Program-made: the position numbers and the translations under genes
The notes under the pieces: model-generated
What the model was told of the DNA's origin: nothing
Database searches by the model: none
Seen by the model: only the letters and a program-made list of their open reading frames with translations
Shown here: positions 18,627-27,775 of the stretch, in pieces
Layout of the letters: every line of letters starts with the position of its first letter
Numbering within the stretch: position 1 is the first letter of the stretch
DNA from: Rosistilla oblonga
Lineage (GTDB): Bacteria > Planctomycetota > Planctomycetia > Pirellulales > Pirellulaceae
Length of the DNA: 64,000 bases
Assembly: GCF_007751715.1 (NCBI RefSeq)
Contig: NZ_CP036292.1
Location: forward strand, 2,852,001 to 2,916,000
Direction of reading: 5' to 3'

Positions 18627-19463
18627 ATGGTTCGATTGCTAATTTGTTTCAGCCTTGTCGCTTCGACGGCGATGTTTGCGATTGCCGAACCGGCTCGCTT
18701 GTTGATGGTTTCGCAAAGCGTCGGGTACCGGCACAGTTCGGTCAATCGCGAGAAGATGCCCCTCTCCCCCGCCGAACGAGCGATCACCGAATTGGGAATC
18801 TCCAGCGGGCTATTCCGCGTCGACTGCACGCAAGATGTCGCCACCGACTTTACGAAAGAGAAGCTGCAACATTACGACCTCGTCTTGTTCTACACCACCG
18901 GCGACCTGCCGATCGCTCAAGAGGACCTCGACTACTTCTTCAACGACTGGTTGAAGCAGAAGGGACACTGTTTTATCGGCACCCACTCCGCCGCCGACAC
19001 TTTCCATAACTACAAGCCCTACTGGGACATGATCGGGGGCACCTTCAACGGACATCCTTGGGGTGCGGGATCGACAGTCACGATCTCCGTTCACGATCAA
19101 GACCATCCGGCCAGCAAGCCGTGGGGCGAAGAGGTGACGTTAAAAGATGAGATCTATCGCTTCAAGAATTGGCAACCGGAAAAGGTCCGCGTGCTGATGA
19201 GCCTGAACATGGCCAAGACCGAATTGAAAGAACCGTACCATGTCCCCGTGTTATGGGTGAAAGAGTATGGCGACGGAAAAGTGATGCACATGAGCCTGGG
19301 GCATCGCGAAGACGTCTGGACCAACGAGACTTATCTCGCTTCGCTGTTGGGCGGCATGAAGTGGATGTTGGGCCAAGAGCCGGGCGATGCGACGCCGAAC
19401 CCCGAACTCTCGGCGGCTCAGGAATTAAAAGCCAAAGCAGACACCGAAGCTGCAAAGAAATAG
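18627..19463 (+). CDS. Secreted ThuA-like domain protein
   Basis: 278 residues. The start at 18627 is preceded by TTTTGGAGA and followed by a signal peptide (VRLLICFSLVASTAMFAIA). ThuA-fold (glutamine-amidotransferase-like) features: LLMVSQSVGYRHSSV, DLVLFYTTGDL, GHCFIGTHSAADTF, and VLWVKEYGDGKVMHMSLGH with WTNETYLASLLGGMKW. ThuA domains occur in planctomycetes in sugar-metabolism clusters (trehalose-use protein ThuA is the founding member). The exact reaction is unknown. It is convergent with the desaturase gene, 15 bases apart, with no room for a conventional terminator. Confidence 0.85.
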   Translation: MVRLLICFSLVASTAMFAIAEPARLLMVSQSVGYRHSSVNREKMPLSPAERAITELGISSGLFRVDCTQDVATDFTKEKLQHYDLVLFYTTGDLPIAQEDLDYFFNDWLKQKGHCFIGTHSAADTFHNYKPYWDMIGGTFNGHPWGAGSTVTISVHDQDHPASKPWGEEVTLKDEIYRFKNWQPEKVRVLMSLNMAKTELKEPYHVPVLWVKEYGDGKVMHMSLGHREDVWTNETYLASLLGGMKWMLGQEPGDATPNPELSAAQELKAKADTEAAKK

Positions 19464-19478
19464 CCCTTGGGCATTGGT

Positions 19479-20999
19479 TCATTTCGACGTGGCTGCGGCT
19501 GCGTCGATGAAGGACGTGTCGATCCCCAAATCGTTTAACAACAGACGACTTGAAATCCGACTCGATTCATAGATCACCGGCAGCCCGCTGCCGGGATGCG
19601 TTCCGCCGCCGACCAGGTAAACGCCGTCGAGTTCCTCGAATCGGTTTTGCGGTCGGCGATGCAACATCTGTCCCAGGTTGTGAGCCAGATTGAAGGTGGC
19701 TCCGCGATAGATCTTGTGCTCGCCCGACCAATCGGCCGGCGTGATGATCTTTTCATAGACGATCCGGTCGCGGAGATCGGGCAGACCGATTTGCGACAGA
19801 CGATCGATCGTCAGTTCTCGGAACCGCGGCGTCTCTTTTGCCCAGTCGATGTTCGGGTGCTCGTGGCTGACTGGGACTAGAACGTACAGCGACCGGTGTC
19901 CGGCAGGAGCCAGCGTGGGGTCGGTCACTCCGGGGTTCTGTACATAAAAGGAAGGATCGTCGGAGAGCCGGTGGTCGATTTCGATATCGCGGAGATTCTG
20001 TTGGTAATCCCGCGCGATGTGGATGTTGTGGTGAGCGAGTCCGTCGATCTCACCTTGGACGCCCAGATACATCATGAAGGTGGAGCAGGAGTATTTTTTG
20101 CCGGCCAGCTTGCGGTCGGCCCACCGTCGCCGCAGTCGGTTTGGCACCAGGTCTCGCATCGCGGCGGCGAAGTCGGCGTTGATCACGATCGCATCGGCCG
20201 CGATCGTTTCGGTCGCGGTCTGCACTCCGGTCACTCGCCGCCCTGAAAATTGCAGCCCGGTGACCGGCTGGTTCAACCGAATCTGCACTCCCATCGCCTG
20301 AGCGATCTCCGCCATTCGTTCGCTGACCGCCGCGCATCCACCGATCGGATGGTGGACTCCGTATTCGTATTCGAGGAACGAAAGGATGCTGAACAGACTC
20401 GGGCAGCGAAACGGAGACATGCCCAGATACTTCGCTTGGAACGAGAGCGCGATCACCAGTCGCGGATCGCTGAAGTAACGCTCCAGTTCGCTCCCCAGCG
20501 AACGCATTGGATGCAGCAGTGGAAAGGCCCTTAATACGTCGGGCCGCAGCAGATCCAGCGGCGAGCTGAACGGAGACTCCAGGATCGGGCGGAACCGCGC
20601 CAGCTTGACGCGATTGTCGTCCAAGTACCGTTTCAACTTGCCGGCGTCGGCGGGAGCGAACTCGCGAATCTGGCGGTCCATCGCTTCGAGATCGTTCGAC
20701 GCGTCGATCTGTCCCCCTTGGCCGAAGGTCAGTCGATATTGCGTCTTCAGTTGTCGCATCGGCACCTCGCTGTCGAGGTCGCGGCCGACCGAAGCGAAGA
20801 TCTCGCGGAGGACTCGCGGATACAAGAAGAAGGTGGGGCCGAGGTCGAATCGGAACCCATCGGCTTCGAGTGCCGAGGTTCTTCCGCCAACTTGGCCGCG
20901 GCGTTCCAAGACCGTCACGTTCAGCCCCGCCGCCGCTAACTGCATCGCCGTCGCCAGCCCGCCCGGCCCGGCACCGATAATCACAACGTTTCGCTTCAC
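19479..20999 (-). CDS. Phytoene desaturase (CrtI/CrtN)-family FAD enzyme
   Basis: 506 residues. The N-terminal dinucleotide-binding fold VVIIGAGPGGLATAMQLAAAG is followed by the GGRTSALEADGFRFDLGPT motif, and the C-terminus carries VYLVGGGTHPGSGLPVIYESSR, the bacterial carotenoid desaturase signature. Such enzymes introduce double bonds into phytoene or diapophytoene at the membrane. CrtI (C40) and CrtN/CrtP-type (C30) members cannot be separated by eye. It fits the pigmentation of many Pirellulales. No other carotenoid gene is next to it. Confidence 0.87.
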   Translation of the reverse strand: MKRNVVIIGAGPGGLATAMQLAAAGLNVTVLERRGQVGGRTSALEADGFRFDLGPTFFLYPRVLREIFASVGRDLDSEVPMRQLKTQYRLTFGQGGQIDASNDLEAMDRQIREFAPADAGKLKRYLDDNRVKLARFRPILESPFSSPLDLLRPDVLRAFPLLHPMRSLGSELERYFSDPRLVIALSFQAKYLGMSPFRCPSLFSILSFLEYEYGVHHPIGGCAAVSERMAEIAQAMGVQIRLNQPVTGLQFSGRRVTGVQTATETIAADAIVINADFAAAMRDLVPNRLRRRWADRKLAGKKYSCSTFMMYLGVQGEIDGLAHHNIHIARDYQQNLRDIEIDHRLSDDPSFYVQNPGVTDPTLAPAGHRSLYVLVPVSHEHPNIDWAKETPRFRELTIDRLSQIGLPDLRDRIVYEKIITPADWSGEHKIYRGATFNLAHNLGQMLHRRPQNRFEELDGVYLVGGGTHPGSGLPVIYESSRISSRLLLNDLGIDTSFIDAAAATSK

Positions 21000-21130
21000 G
21001 AAATTCCCTGTTAACGCAGCCCCGCTCGACTCTTGTTCATTCTGTTCGCCGTCACCCGCGTCAGCGGTCCCCGTACGCCGCAGGTCATTTCAGCTATCCG
21101 CCGTGAGGCATCAGCCGCCACGCGATAGCG

Positions 21131-21244
21131 GCTTGTCGGTTTAGTCACAACGAGCTTCCGTGCATTAGCCGTTTGGGCGTTAGCCCCGGTTTCGTGGCAG
21201 CGGAACCGGGGCTAACGCCCAATCGGCTGATTAAACCGACAAGC
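21131..21244. repeat. Intact 114-bp palindromic repeat, GCTTGTCGGTTT family
   Basis: The ends are GCTTGTCGGTTTAGTC and GATTAAACCGACAAGC; the centre is GGGCGTTAGCCCCGGTT...AACCGGGGCTAACGCCC. It is the reverse complement of the element split by the IS at 14690/16299, apart from scattered substitutions. It lies between the desaturase gene and ssrA. Confidence 0.75.
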
Positions 21245-21529
21245 TGATAGCGTCCGGTTCTCCCGGCAACCCTGTGTACGTATATGCAAAGCGGTCAACT
21301 CTTGTTATCCGCTGGCACGCGCCGCCGCGGAGTTCCCCAAAAGGAACGGCAAGCAACTTCCCAATTGCCCCGCCGGATCGGCGTAGCTTTCCAAAGCGTG
21401 CCGTCGTCCTCTAACGCAAGCGTCCAGTTGGCCGGAGCAGGCGGATTGGCAACTCGGACGACAAGCGTAAGTCAATTGTGCGATGGGGGATACACCCGGT
21501 GGGGCAGGACAAACTTGTTCGATTCGGCG
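21245..21529. other. Spacer before the ssrA promoter
   Basis: About 285 bases with no supported gene. The short frames here have no family features. The 3' part probably belongs to the ssrA control region. Confidence 0.3.
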
Positions 21530-21557
21530 TTGCCTTGGAGCGGAAACAAGCTAGAAT
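21530..21557 (+). promoter_or_regulatory. Possible sigma-70 promoter of ssrA
   Basis: TTGCCT at 21530-21535 and TAGAAT at 21552-21557 are separated by 16 bases, a reasonable -35/-10 pair. Transcription would begin about 110 bases before the mature tmRNA end, with the leader removed by RNase P. A nearer TTGACC at about 21645 has no good -10. Inference only. Confidence 0.35.
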
Positions 21558-21674
21558 TCGGGCGTGACGACAGCGATGGTGTTGCGGGAGCGATCCTGTG
21601 GCGGCAAAGCTGAGTCGCGGTTGGAACGCAGTTTTTGTGATTGCGGTTTGACCATCCAAGAGGTCCTCTGAAAA

Positions 21675-22052
<378 letters not shown>

Positions 22053-22057
22053 CTCTG

Positions 22058-22090
22058 AAAAGACTTGCGATTCGTCGCAAGTCTTTTTTT
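22058..22090 (+). terminator. Island-supplied terminator for ssrA
   Basis: AAAAGACTTGCGA-TTCG-TCGCAAGTCTTTT forms a perfect 13-bp stem with a UUCG loop followed by a T-run: a strong intrinsic terminator immediately behind tmRNA. It replaces the host terminator displaced to 47300-47337. Confidence 0.9.
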
Positions 22091-22153
22091 GTTAGGTACT
22101 TATGGAGAATCCAACGCTACTCATGGATGGCACGAAATAGCAGAAAAACGCCA

Positions 22154-22235
22154 TTCTTCTGATAATTGAGGGTCGTTTTTTCTGATAACTGGTTGCGACT
22201 CTTCTGATAGAGCTGTATTATCGGTTTATCAGAAG
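22154..22235. promoter_or_regulatory. Cluster of CTTCTGATAA motifs, probable integrase arm sites (left)
   Basis: TTCTTCTGATAA (22154-22165), TTTTTCTGATAA (about 22177-22188), CTCTTCTGATAG (about 22199-22210) and the inverted TTATCAGAAG (22226-22235) lie 100-200 bases inside attL. Related motifs occur inside attR at 47146-47177. The last copy abuts the integrase start, so autoregulation is possible. Confidence 0.6.
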
Positions 22236-22261
22236 TGTCATCGAACCCTCGTGGCGGTCCC

Positions 22262-23956
22262 ATGCGTGCAACCGAGCTAAAGGCGAACAAGACCGGTAGT
22301 TACGATCGGAACATCGGTTTTCATCCTGCGAAGAATGGACAAAGGCCAACACAACCGAAGTTCTGTCTCGGAAAGAACAAACGAGTTGCTCGTGAACGGC
22401 TGGATAAGATTGCAGCAATTTGGCGAAGGATCGAACAGGCGCCGATTCACCCGACAGGAAAGCCTGCATGGGATGAACTGTCATTGAAGATTGCAAAAGC
22501 AATCGCTGCCGGAAAGTCGGAGTATCGAGTCGATGCTATTCAGGAGGATGCGTACCAGTATGCTCAATTCGTTGAAGGCATTTCGACCTGTTTCCCTGAG
22601 ATAACGATTCGCCCTAGTGACGCCGAACTCTACCGAGCAGGCAAGAGCGATGAGCAGGACACTCGGGCAATTACCGAAGACTTAGAAGTCAACATGTTGA
22701 CCTTGGCGGCTGACATCAAGACGGCTGTGCTTGAGGGGCCAGGCAACGACAAAAAGTACATCGACCTTCTTGGTGACCAAACACTCCACGAGGCGTTGGA
22801 TGCTTATTCCGTCAAGATCGCTAAAGAAAAGTTTGACGTCTCCGAAGCCGCCGTAAACGACACAGGCAAAACCAAGCAGAACATGATCAAGCAGATCAAG
22901 AGCTACGTTGCGAATACGCCTCTCTCGTCGCTTGATGACTTTGAATCTGTTGATCGAGTTTTTGGGACTTTGCGACAGAGGCCGATTACCCATCGTTACA
23001 AAGCGCCCATGAAAGTAAAATCCGCCTCCAACCTGATTGGGGAATTGGTTCAGTTTTTCGATTGGCTACACACGTCGAAAAAGTGGGGTTGGCGTGAGCC
23101 AACTGACTACCACCGGATTAGCCGCCAACCTCTCATCCTCGAAGGCGATGACGAAAAAGAAGCGGAGGACGTGCCGACGTACTCGATTCAGCAAATTGGT
23201 ACGCTTCTGGAGTATGCAACTCCGTTAGAGCGACTCTTGGTCCTATTGGCAGTCAACTGTGGATTTGGAGCCGACCAGATCGGACGTTTACGCATTGGCG
23301 AAGTAAAGGAAAAAAACGGTACCCACTACATTCGGCGAGTGCGCAAGAAAAAGCGGGTAAAAGGCATCCATCGCCTGTTTGACGCAACACTTTCCGGCAT
23401 TAAATGGGCAACCATTGGCCGTGAAGATCAGCGGAGTGGGCACGTAATCGTGAATAGCAAAGGGAACCCGCTCTGGCGCAAAACAAAGGGAGGAAATCGA
23501 GCACGAGATATTCCGAATGCATGGTATCGATTGCTTGATCGCATTCAGGAGGATGTTGAAGATTTTCCTCGACACGGATTCAATACTCTTCGGGACACAT
23601 CAGCGAACTTCATTCGCAGGATCGCAGGCGCAGAGATCGCCTCGATTCACCTTACGCACCGGCACCAATCCAGAGATCGCAATCTGCGGAGGTACACAAA
23701 CCCGCCTTGGAAAGAACTGTACAAGGCACAACGCAAATTGGAGTGCAAGCTTGCAACCGTTCTTGAATACGAAGGCGATCCCTGGGCTGACCGAGAGCAC
23801 CAATACCTTTCGCAAGTACAAATCAAAAAGATGAAATTCCTTGCTGATCAAGGCACGCCCGTCTCGCAGATCGCAGAGGAAGTCGGCGTTGCAAAGTCTA
23901 CGGTTTACCGGTGGGTTAAACCAAAGAAAGCGGGTGGAAAGCAAGAGAGTGAATGA
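22262..23956 (+). CDS. Tyrosine recombinase-type integrase with C-terminal HTH
   Basis: 564 residues from the ATG at 22262; a GTG at 22235 would overlap a candidate binding site. The C-terminal catalytic core shows LRDTSANFIRR (Arg453), LTHRHQSRD and the candidate nucleophile Tyr487 in RRYTNPPW. The usual first arginine (GLRxxEL) is absent: the equivalent segment reads CGFGADQIGRL. A typical HTH (VSQIAEEVGVAKSTVYRWVK) is appended at the C-terminus. Its position next to attL makes it the enzyme that inserted the island in ssrA. The missing arginine matches a divergent planctomycete group, or else lowers activity. Confidence 0.82.
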   Translation: MRATELKANKTGSYDRNIGFHPAKNGQRPTQPKFCLGKNKRVARERLDKIAAIWRRIEQAPIHPTGKPAWDELSLKIAKAIAAGKSEYRVDAIQEDAYQYAQFVEGISTCFPEITIRPSDAELYRAGKSDEQDTRAITEDLEVNMLTLAADIKTAVLEGPGNDKKYIDLLGDQTLHEALDAYSVKIAKEKFDVSEAAVNDTGKTKQNMIKQIKSYVANTPLSSLDDFESVDRVFGTLRQRPITHRYKAPMKVKSASNLIGELVQFFDWLHTSKKWGWREPTDYHRISRQPLILEGDDEKEAEDVPTYSIQQIGTLLEYATPLERLLVLLAVNCGFGADQIGRLRIGEVKEKNGTHYIRRVRKKKRVKGIHRLFDATLSGIKWATIGREDQRSGHVIVNSKGNPLWRKTKGGNRARDIPNAWYRLLDRIQEDVEDFPRHGFNTLRDTSANFIRRIAGAEIASIHLTHRHQSRDRNLRRYTNPPWKELYKAQRKLECKLATVLEYEGDPWADREHQYLSQVQIKKMKFLADQGTPVSQIAEEVGVAKSTVYRWVKPKKAGGKQESE

Positions 23957-23993
23957 TAGGCAACGCTACCGCTTGCCCTCATTTACGCCACTT

Positions 23994-24305
23994 TTAGTGT
24001 CGCTTCTGCCACTCCTCATAGATCACCGTCCTTGCAGCAGCTTGTGCCGTCATGCCATCACGAAGGCACTCACGATACCGACTCACAGCAGCATCACCGT
24101 AGTCCGATCGCAGTTGGCTCTCGACATGGTCGTCGATCGACGTCACTGATTCATTCGTCCGCTCTCGATTCGCCACGGCTCCAACGCCGCAACCAACAAC
24201 GACGGCTGCGGCGGCAACAATCGGAAGCCCGCCCAGGGCGCACAAAGCAGCGGCTCCAGTTCCCATATAAACAAGGAAGTCATCTCTTTGTCCTCTAGTT
24301 AGCAT
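23994..24305 (-). CDS. Small membrane protein, hypothetical (103 aa)
   Basis: One or two hydrophobic helices (YMGTGAAALCALGGLPIVAAAAVVVGCGVG, residues 13-43) are followed by a soluble helical tail with RYRECLRDGMTAQAAARTV. The start codon overlaps the stop of the upstream ArdC-like gene (ATGCTAAC), implying translational coupling. No family recognised. It may assist the antirestriction partner or belong to element transfer. Confidence 0.55.
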   Translation of the reverse strand: MLTRGQRDDFLVYMGTGAAALCALGGLPIVAAAAVVVGCGVGAVANRERTNESVTSIDDHVESQLRSDYGDAAVSRYRECLRDGMTAQAAARTVIYEEWQKRH

Positions 24306-25195
24306 CGTTGCTCTCCTTCGATGATCGACATGATGAATTGAAACGCCATTCGAGCTTGTTCAGCAGCATGAAACACGAAGCCAGAGTCTCGATCGATCTC
24401 CCACAACCAACGCTCCAACCATTTATTTTCGTTGCTTCGACATCGACACGGCGGACAGCCAAGTTCGGATGCGAGCCAGCCACTGCCGATCTCTGCGACA
24501 AACTCACGCTCGTACAAATCCGAAATCCACTTGGTTCTAACTTCGGCCCAATGAATGAACTCATGAAGGAGCGTATAGTAGTGTGATGCCATGATCGACC
24601 GAAATTCTGGTCGTTGCAGCAAAATGTAATCGCCACGGGAATGATGGGGATACGCAATCCAAGGATTTGGAGGCACGTACCAATCTCCGGCGCCGTGGTT
24701 TGCATCGCCAACACCGACTCTGATGTCGGCACCGCTTAGCTCGACAAGCGTCTCGATCTTTGAAAAGTCGGCGCAGTCTGAAACGACGATTGTGTGGTCG
24801 TGGACGTGAAGCTGATCGACGTCTGCCCCCGTCACCTGGTCAACGCAATACACTTCGACCGAATGCCACTCGCCATCGAAGACGATCGTCGGCTCTCTCG
24901 ACAGATCAATGTTTCCACCAAGCCGATCCCAGTCTTGCTGAGTGCCCCACCATCTACCAACGGAATCATGCTGGTGGCTTGCGACTTGAAGCAGCAAGGT
25001 AGAGATCGGCGTGAACGGTTTGCCGTTTGCAAAGTTGAGTGGCAAGCCAGCGTTATCGTCGTTTCTGATCGGGTTTTTCCAAGGAATCATGCCAGTTCGC
25101 AATGCCGCAGAGATTCGCTCGCTGGCTTGTCTGTTGGCGAGCCATTGTCGTTGCGACCCGATCCGCTGTTCTCGAAGGGAGGAAAAGGTAGGCAT
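24299..25195 (-). CDS. ArdC-like antirestriction protein with zincin metallopeptidase domain
   Basis: 298 residues from the ATG at 25195; an upstream ATG at 25246 adds 17 residues. The N-terminal domain (ISAALRTGMIPWKNP...LPLNFANGKPFTPISTLLL) matches the ssDNA-binding domain of plasmid ArdC proteins. The C-terminal part carries a zinc-protease motif HEFIHW (His211, Glu212, His215). ArdC proteins protect incoming mobile DNA from host restriction, which suits a transferable element. A shared 19-bp motif lies about 140 bases upstream. Confidence 0.82.
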   Translation of the reverse strand: MPTFSSLREQRIGSQRQWLANRQASERISAALRTGMIPWKNPIRNDDNAGLPLNFANGKPFTPISTLLLQVASHQHDSVGRWWGTQQDWDRLGGNIDLSREPTIVFDGEWHSVEVYCVDQVTGADVDQLHVHDHTIVVSDCADFSKIETLVELSGADIRVGVGDANHGAGDWYVPPNPWIAYPHHSRGDYILLQRPEFRSIMASHYYTLLHEFIHWAEVRTKWISDLYEREFVAEIGSGWLASELGCPPCRCRSNENKWLERWLWEIDRDSGFVFHAAEQARMAFQFIMSIIEGEQRC

Positions 25196-25331
25196 GTGAG
25201 GAGTCCCAAAGAAAGAAGAAGTGTTATGGTTTGCAAGGCAGGGCATTAGGACTCCGGTCCTCAGCTTTTTAGGCTCCGAATTAAATCGGGGAAATTATGT
25301 AACACAATTTGCCAGAATCCGGCTGCAATCC

Positions 25332-25350
25332 AAGGTACAAGGCAACTGTG
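25332..25350 (-). promoter_or_regulatory. Shared 19-bp upstream motif, copy near ardC-like gene
   Basis: AAGGTACAAGGCAACTGTG on the plus strand; gene-strand reading CACAGTTGCCTTGTACCTT. It matches copies at 25725, 26871 and 29246. It could be a promoter (TACCTT as -10 region) or a regulator-binding site. Confidence 0.5.
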
Positions 25351-25409
25351 CTTCCACCGCTTCCATCACCTTCGGTGACGGAAGCCTGATTCCAGCAGCC
25401 ACAGCGAGA

Positions 25410-25691
25410 TCAATATTCGTCAGGCAAAAGCAGGCAAGTCGAAGACCTGTCCGCCTCGGTGATCGCCCACACAACTTGGTCGCCAACCGGGTACACGGAG
25501 AGGATGCGGCTTCCATCCTTGATCGCCTGTTCGTTCAGACCTCGGTCTTCCTGGTAGATCGTTCCCCAGTCTCCAGTAACATGACGGTTAAGTAGCTGGG
25601 CGGCGTTGACGTTGGCTGCTTCCAGCACAGTGAGTGCGCCAGGCGTGGCGACGATCTGACCAAGGGGGAAGAGGGGCTTCGAGTTGGGCAT
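25410..25691 (-). CDS. Plasmid/ICE-related small protein (93 aa)
   Basis: The start at 25691 opens with PLFPLGQIVATPGALTVLE and continues AAQLLNRHVTGDWGTIYQEDRGLNEQAIKDG, WAITEADRSSTCLLLPDEY. This pattern (FPLGQIVATPGAL...RHxxGDWG...TEADRSxTxxLLPxEY) is shared by small proteins found across plasmids and integrative elements, often annotated 'plasmid related protein'. Molecular function is unknown. A shared 19-bp motif lies 34 bases upstream. Confidence 0.8.
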   Translation of the reverse strand: MPNSKPLFPLGQIVATPGALTVLEAANVNAAQLLNRHVTGDWGTIYQEDRGLNEQAIKDGSRILSVYPVGDQVVWAITEADRSSTCLLLPDEY

Positions 25692-25724
25692 CGGCGTGGT
25701 CCTTTCAGGGAGGGAACACGACGA

Positions 25725-25743
25725 AAGGTACAAGTTAACTGTT
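25725..25743 (-). promoter_or_regulatory. Shared 19-bp upstream motif, copy near plasmid-related gene
   Basis: AAGGTACAAGTTAACTGTT (gene strand AACAGTTAACTTGTACCTT), ending 33 bases before the start codon at 25691. It matches the copy upstream of the AAA ATPase gene at 16 of 19 positions. Confidence 0.55.
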
Positions 25744-25803
25744 CGGGTTTAGGCAAAGCCCCCAGCCTTGCGGCCGGGGGCACGATGAACAAAGAAGAAC
25801 AAA

Positions 25804-25826
25804 GCTCCCCGACGAAGTCGGGGAGC
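25804..25826 (-). terminator. Hairpin behind the DUF932 gene
   Basis: GCTCCCCGAC-gaa-GTCGGGGAGC is a perfect 10-bp stem starting 9 bases past the DUF932 stop, followed on the gene strand by TTTGTTCTTCTTTGTT. It is probably an intrinsic terminator. A second GC-rich stem (25758-25781) follows. Confidence 0.65.
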
Positions 25827-25834
25827 ATGCGAGA

Positions 25835-26809
25835 TCAGGAAGCCATCGCCACGGCCAAGTCAAACGCCGTCTGCTTGAAATCGGCGGCGGCTCCCATCAG
25901 CACCGACGTCATGCGATTCTCTGCACGTTGCCGACCTTGGCCACGCCACGCATAGAAGCGGCCATGATCTACACTTTCCGACACAGAATTGTAAAGCGAC
26001 CACCAGCTACCCCTGATCGAGGAAATGTTCTGCCGCTCGTTTCGCATAGCCTTGCGAACCTCTTCCACTTTTCGCTCACGGATAGCGGCAGATCGACCGA
26101 CCTCCTCGGGCTCAGGCAGCAGCGTATTGATGTACTGTCGAGCGTCGTCACGACTATAGCGACGAGTTGCCAAGTTTCGGGCGTTGTCTCGAAAGTCAGT
26201 GAACTGACGATCGGCCTGGCTCAACAAGTCGTGAGCCTGTTGCAGCTTGGCGGAAATGTCGCCGGTGTGTCGAATGCCACGCTGGCCACGGATCGCCAAA
26301 GCGGCAGTATTGGCACAGACGACTCGCACCGACGTTGGGATGGCATAAATCGCACCAGTGCCATCGTGGCTGTTGAGCCACAAGCAGTAGCGACGGACGG
26401 TGTCACCCTCGGCGATCGTGTCCACGCTCGGCATTCGAGCAAGCGCCCAAACTGAACGGCCACCACGCAGTGCCCCAGCACTCTCGAACCGCATGATCCC
26501 GTCCTTGAGCAGGTTGTCGAGAAAGCGAAAGCCCTCGGCGTTCTGCACGACACGGTACTTATCGGACACAACGCCGAGATGAGCGCCCGTGTCCATGCGG
26601 ACGGTCGTGCTGTGACCTTCGATGATGCGGCCGTCAGCGTTGTAAATGGGTTGAGGCTGGACTTCCCAGTCGAGGTGAGCGGCATTGATCATGGTGGCCG
26701 AATCGGGGACATGGTCGAGGACATAGTCCGAAGTCGGATCATGCCATGCAGGCTTGAGGGCGGTTGCCAATTCCTTGCGTCCATTAACGACTGAAATTTC
26801 GGCTGCCAT
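25835..26809 (-). CDS. DUF932 phage/plasmid-like protein
   Basis: 324 residues from the ATG at 26809. Motifs of the DUF932 family are visible: VRMDTGAHLGVVSDKYRVVQNAEGFRFLDNLLKDG, GGRSVWALARMP, YCLWLNSHDGTGAIYAIPTSVRVVCANTAALAIRG. These proteins occur on plasmids, phages and integrative elements; the role is not established. A hairpin follows the stop. An inverted repeat GTGTGAAC...GTTCACAC (26825-26866) and the shared 19-bp motif lie upstream. Confidence 0.85.
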   Translation of the reverse strand: MAAEISVVNGRKELATALKPAWHDPTSDYVLDHVPDSATMINAAHLDWEVQPQPIYNADGRIIEGHSTTVRMDTGAHLGVVSDKYRVVQNAEGFRFLDNLLKDGIMRFESAGALRGGRSVWALARMPSVDTIAEGDTVRRYCLWLNSHDGTGAIYAIPTSVRVVCANTAALAIRGQRGIRHTGDISAKLQQAHDLLSQADRQFTDFRDNARNLATRRYSRDDARQYINTLLPEPEEVGRSAAIRERKVEEVRKAMRNERQNISSIRGSWWSLYNSVSESVDHGRFYAWRGQGRQRAENRMTSVLMGAAADFKQTAFDLAVAMAS

Positions 26810-26870
26810 TGTCGAGTCTCCCAAGTGTGAACTTGTTATGCTGACCACGATGGGCAGCGTTCACACCGGG

Positions 26871-26889
26871 AAGGTACACCGCAACTCAA
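26871..26889 (-). promoter_or_regulatory. Shared 19-bp upstream motif, copy near DUF932 gene
   Basis: AAGGTACACCGCAACTCAA; it keeps the AAGGTACA core and the CAACT half but diverges at the end. It lies 61 bases before the start codon, next to an inverted repeat GTGTGAAC/GTTCACAC. Confidence 0.45.
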
Positions 26890-26900
26890 GTGAATCTGTC

Positions 26901-27596
26901 CTATGCTCGAACGCCCCGCAAAATGATTCGGCGTATCGTTCCGGCTTTCCAAGGCTTGCCGCCTCGTGCAAATCGCTCCTGGCTATTCAGCACCTGCGCA
27001 ATGTCTTCGTATGAACGACGTCTTCCACTCCGAGGTTTGCGGCGCAGCGAAATCATGAGTTCCATCGTTTCCTTCTCGCCGGGTAGTTCACCATATGGCC
27101 GTCTGCCTTCGCAACGTCCTATATTTCTTTTGACTCGTTGGCGTGCGGCTCGCAGCTTCAGAACAATAACGCTCTTTTCAAACTGAGCGACTGCACCAAG
27201 TATTTGGCGAATGAGAACCTTGGTGGGATCTCCGTCATCAGCAGTCAGGTCGTTACCACTTGCGGCCTCAATCACATGCACGCCTAGCTGCCTGAACTGG
27301 CTAATGATCACTTCGCCTACCATCAGGTCACGAGCGATGCGGTCTGCACGCTCAACCAGAACATGTCGCACGCCGTTTGAATCAATTCGGTCAAGCAATG
27401 CTGCCAGTCCATCACGATCCGAAAGCTCCGTTGTGCCGGATACACCCTCATCACGAAACTGATCAACAACTTCGATCCGGTTCGCTTGAGCGTAGGTGTA
27501 GATTGTTTCCGCTTGGCGAGTGAACCCATCGCCCTTAATCTGCGACCTACCAGAGACACGCAGATACGAAAACGCCTTTAACTGCTTTGATTTCAT
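26901..27596 (-). CDS. Serine recombinase (resolvase/invertase family)
   Basis: 231 residues from the ATG at 27596; upstream open frame has no resolvase homology. The catalytic start is AFSYLRVSGRSQIKGDGFTRQ with nucleophile Ser15, then FRDEGVSGTTELSDRDGLAALL, VERADRIARDLMVGEVII and QFEKSVIVLKLRAARQRVKR. The C-terminus has a short Recombinase-like segment (RRPYGE...SYEDIAQVLN...GTIRRII). It is shorter than large serine integrases, so a resolvase or small recombinase role (dimer resolution, inversion) is more likely than integration of the island. Confidence 0.87.
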   Translation of the reverse strand: MKSKQLKAFSYLRVSGRSQIKGDGFTRQAETIYTYAQANRIEVVDQFRDEGVSGTTELSDRDGLAALLDRIDSNGVRHVLVERADRIARDLMVGEVIISQFRQLGVHVIEAASGNDLTADDGDPTKVLIRQILGAVAQFEKSVIVLKLRAARQRVKRNIGRCEGRRPYGELPGEKETMELMISLRRKPRSGRRRSYEDIAQVLNSQERFARGGKPWKAGTIRRIILRGVRA

Positions 27597-27775
27597 TGGC
27601 TTATGTCGAATGCCAGCGCCATTTCTACAGAAAAGGCGCTGAACGGCCTTTCTCTTGAGGTTGAATGGGGTGAAGTACACACGTAGTGGGACAGGAAGAC
27701 ACGATCTCGAAAGCGGCGGAATTCGTGGAAATACGGCGGCAGAATCCGAACGCATCAAAGTACACAGTTGACCAC

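Noticed and set aside
26901-27596. Serine recombinase as the island's integrase
   Set aside because: It is too short for a large serine integrase and far from both ends; the tyrosine recombinase next to attL and ssrA-end targeting fit better.
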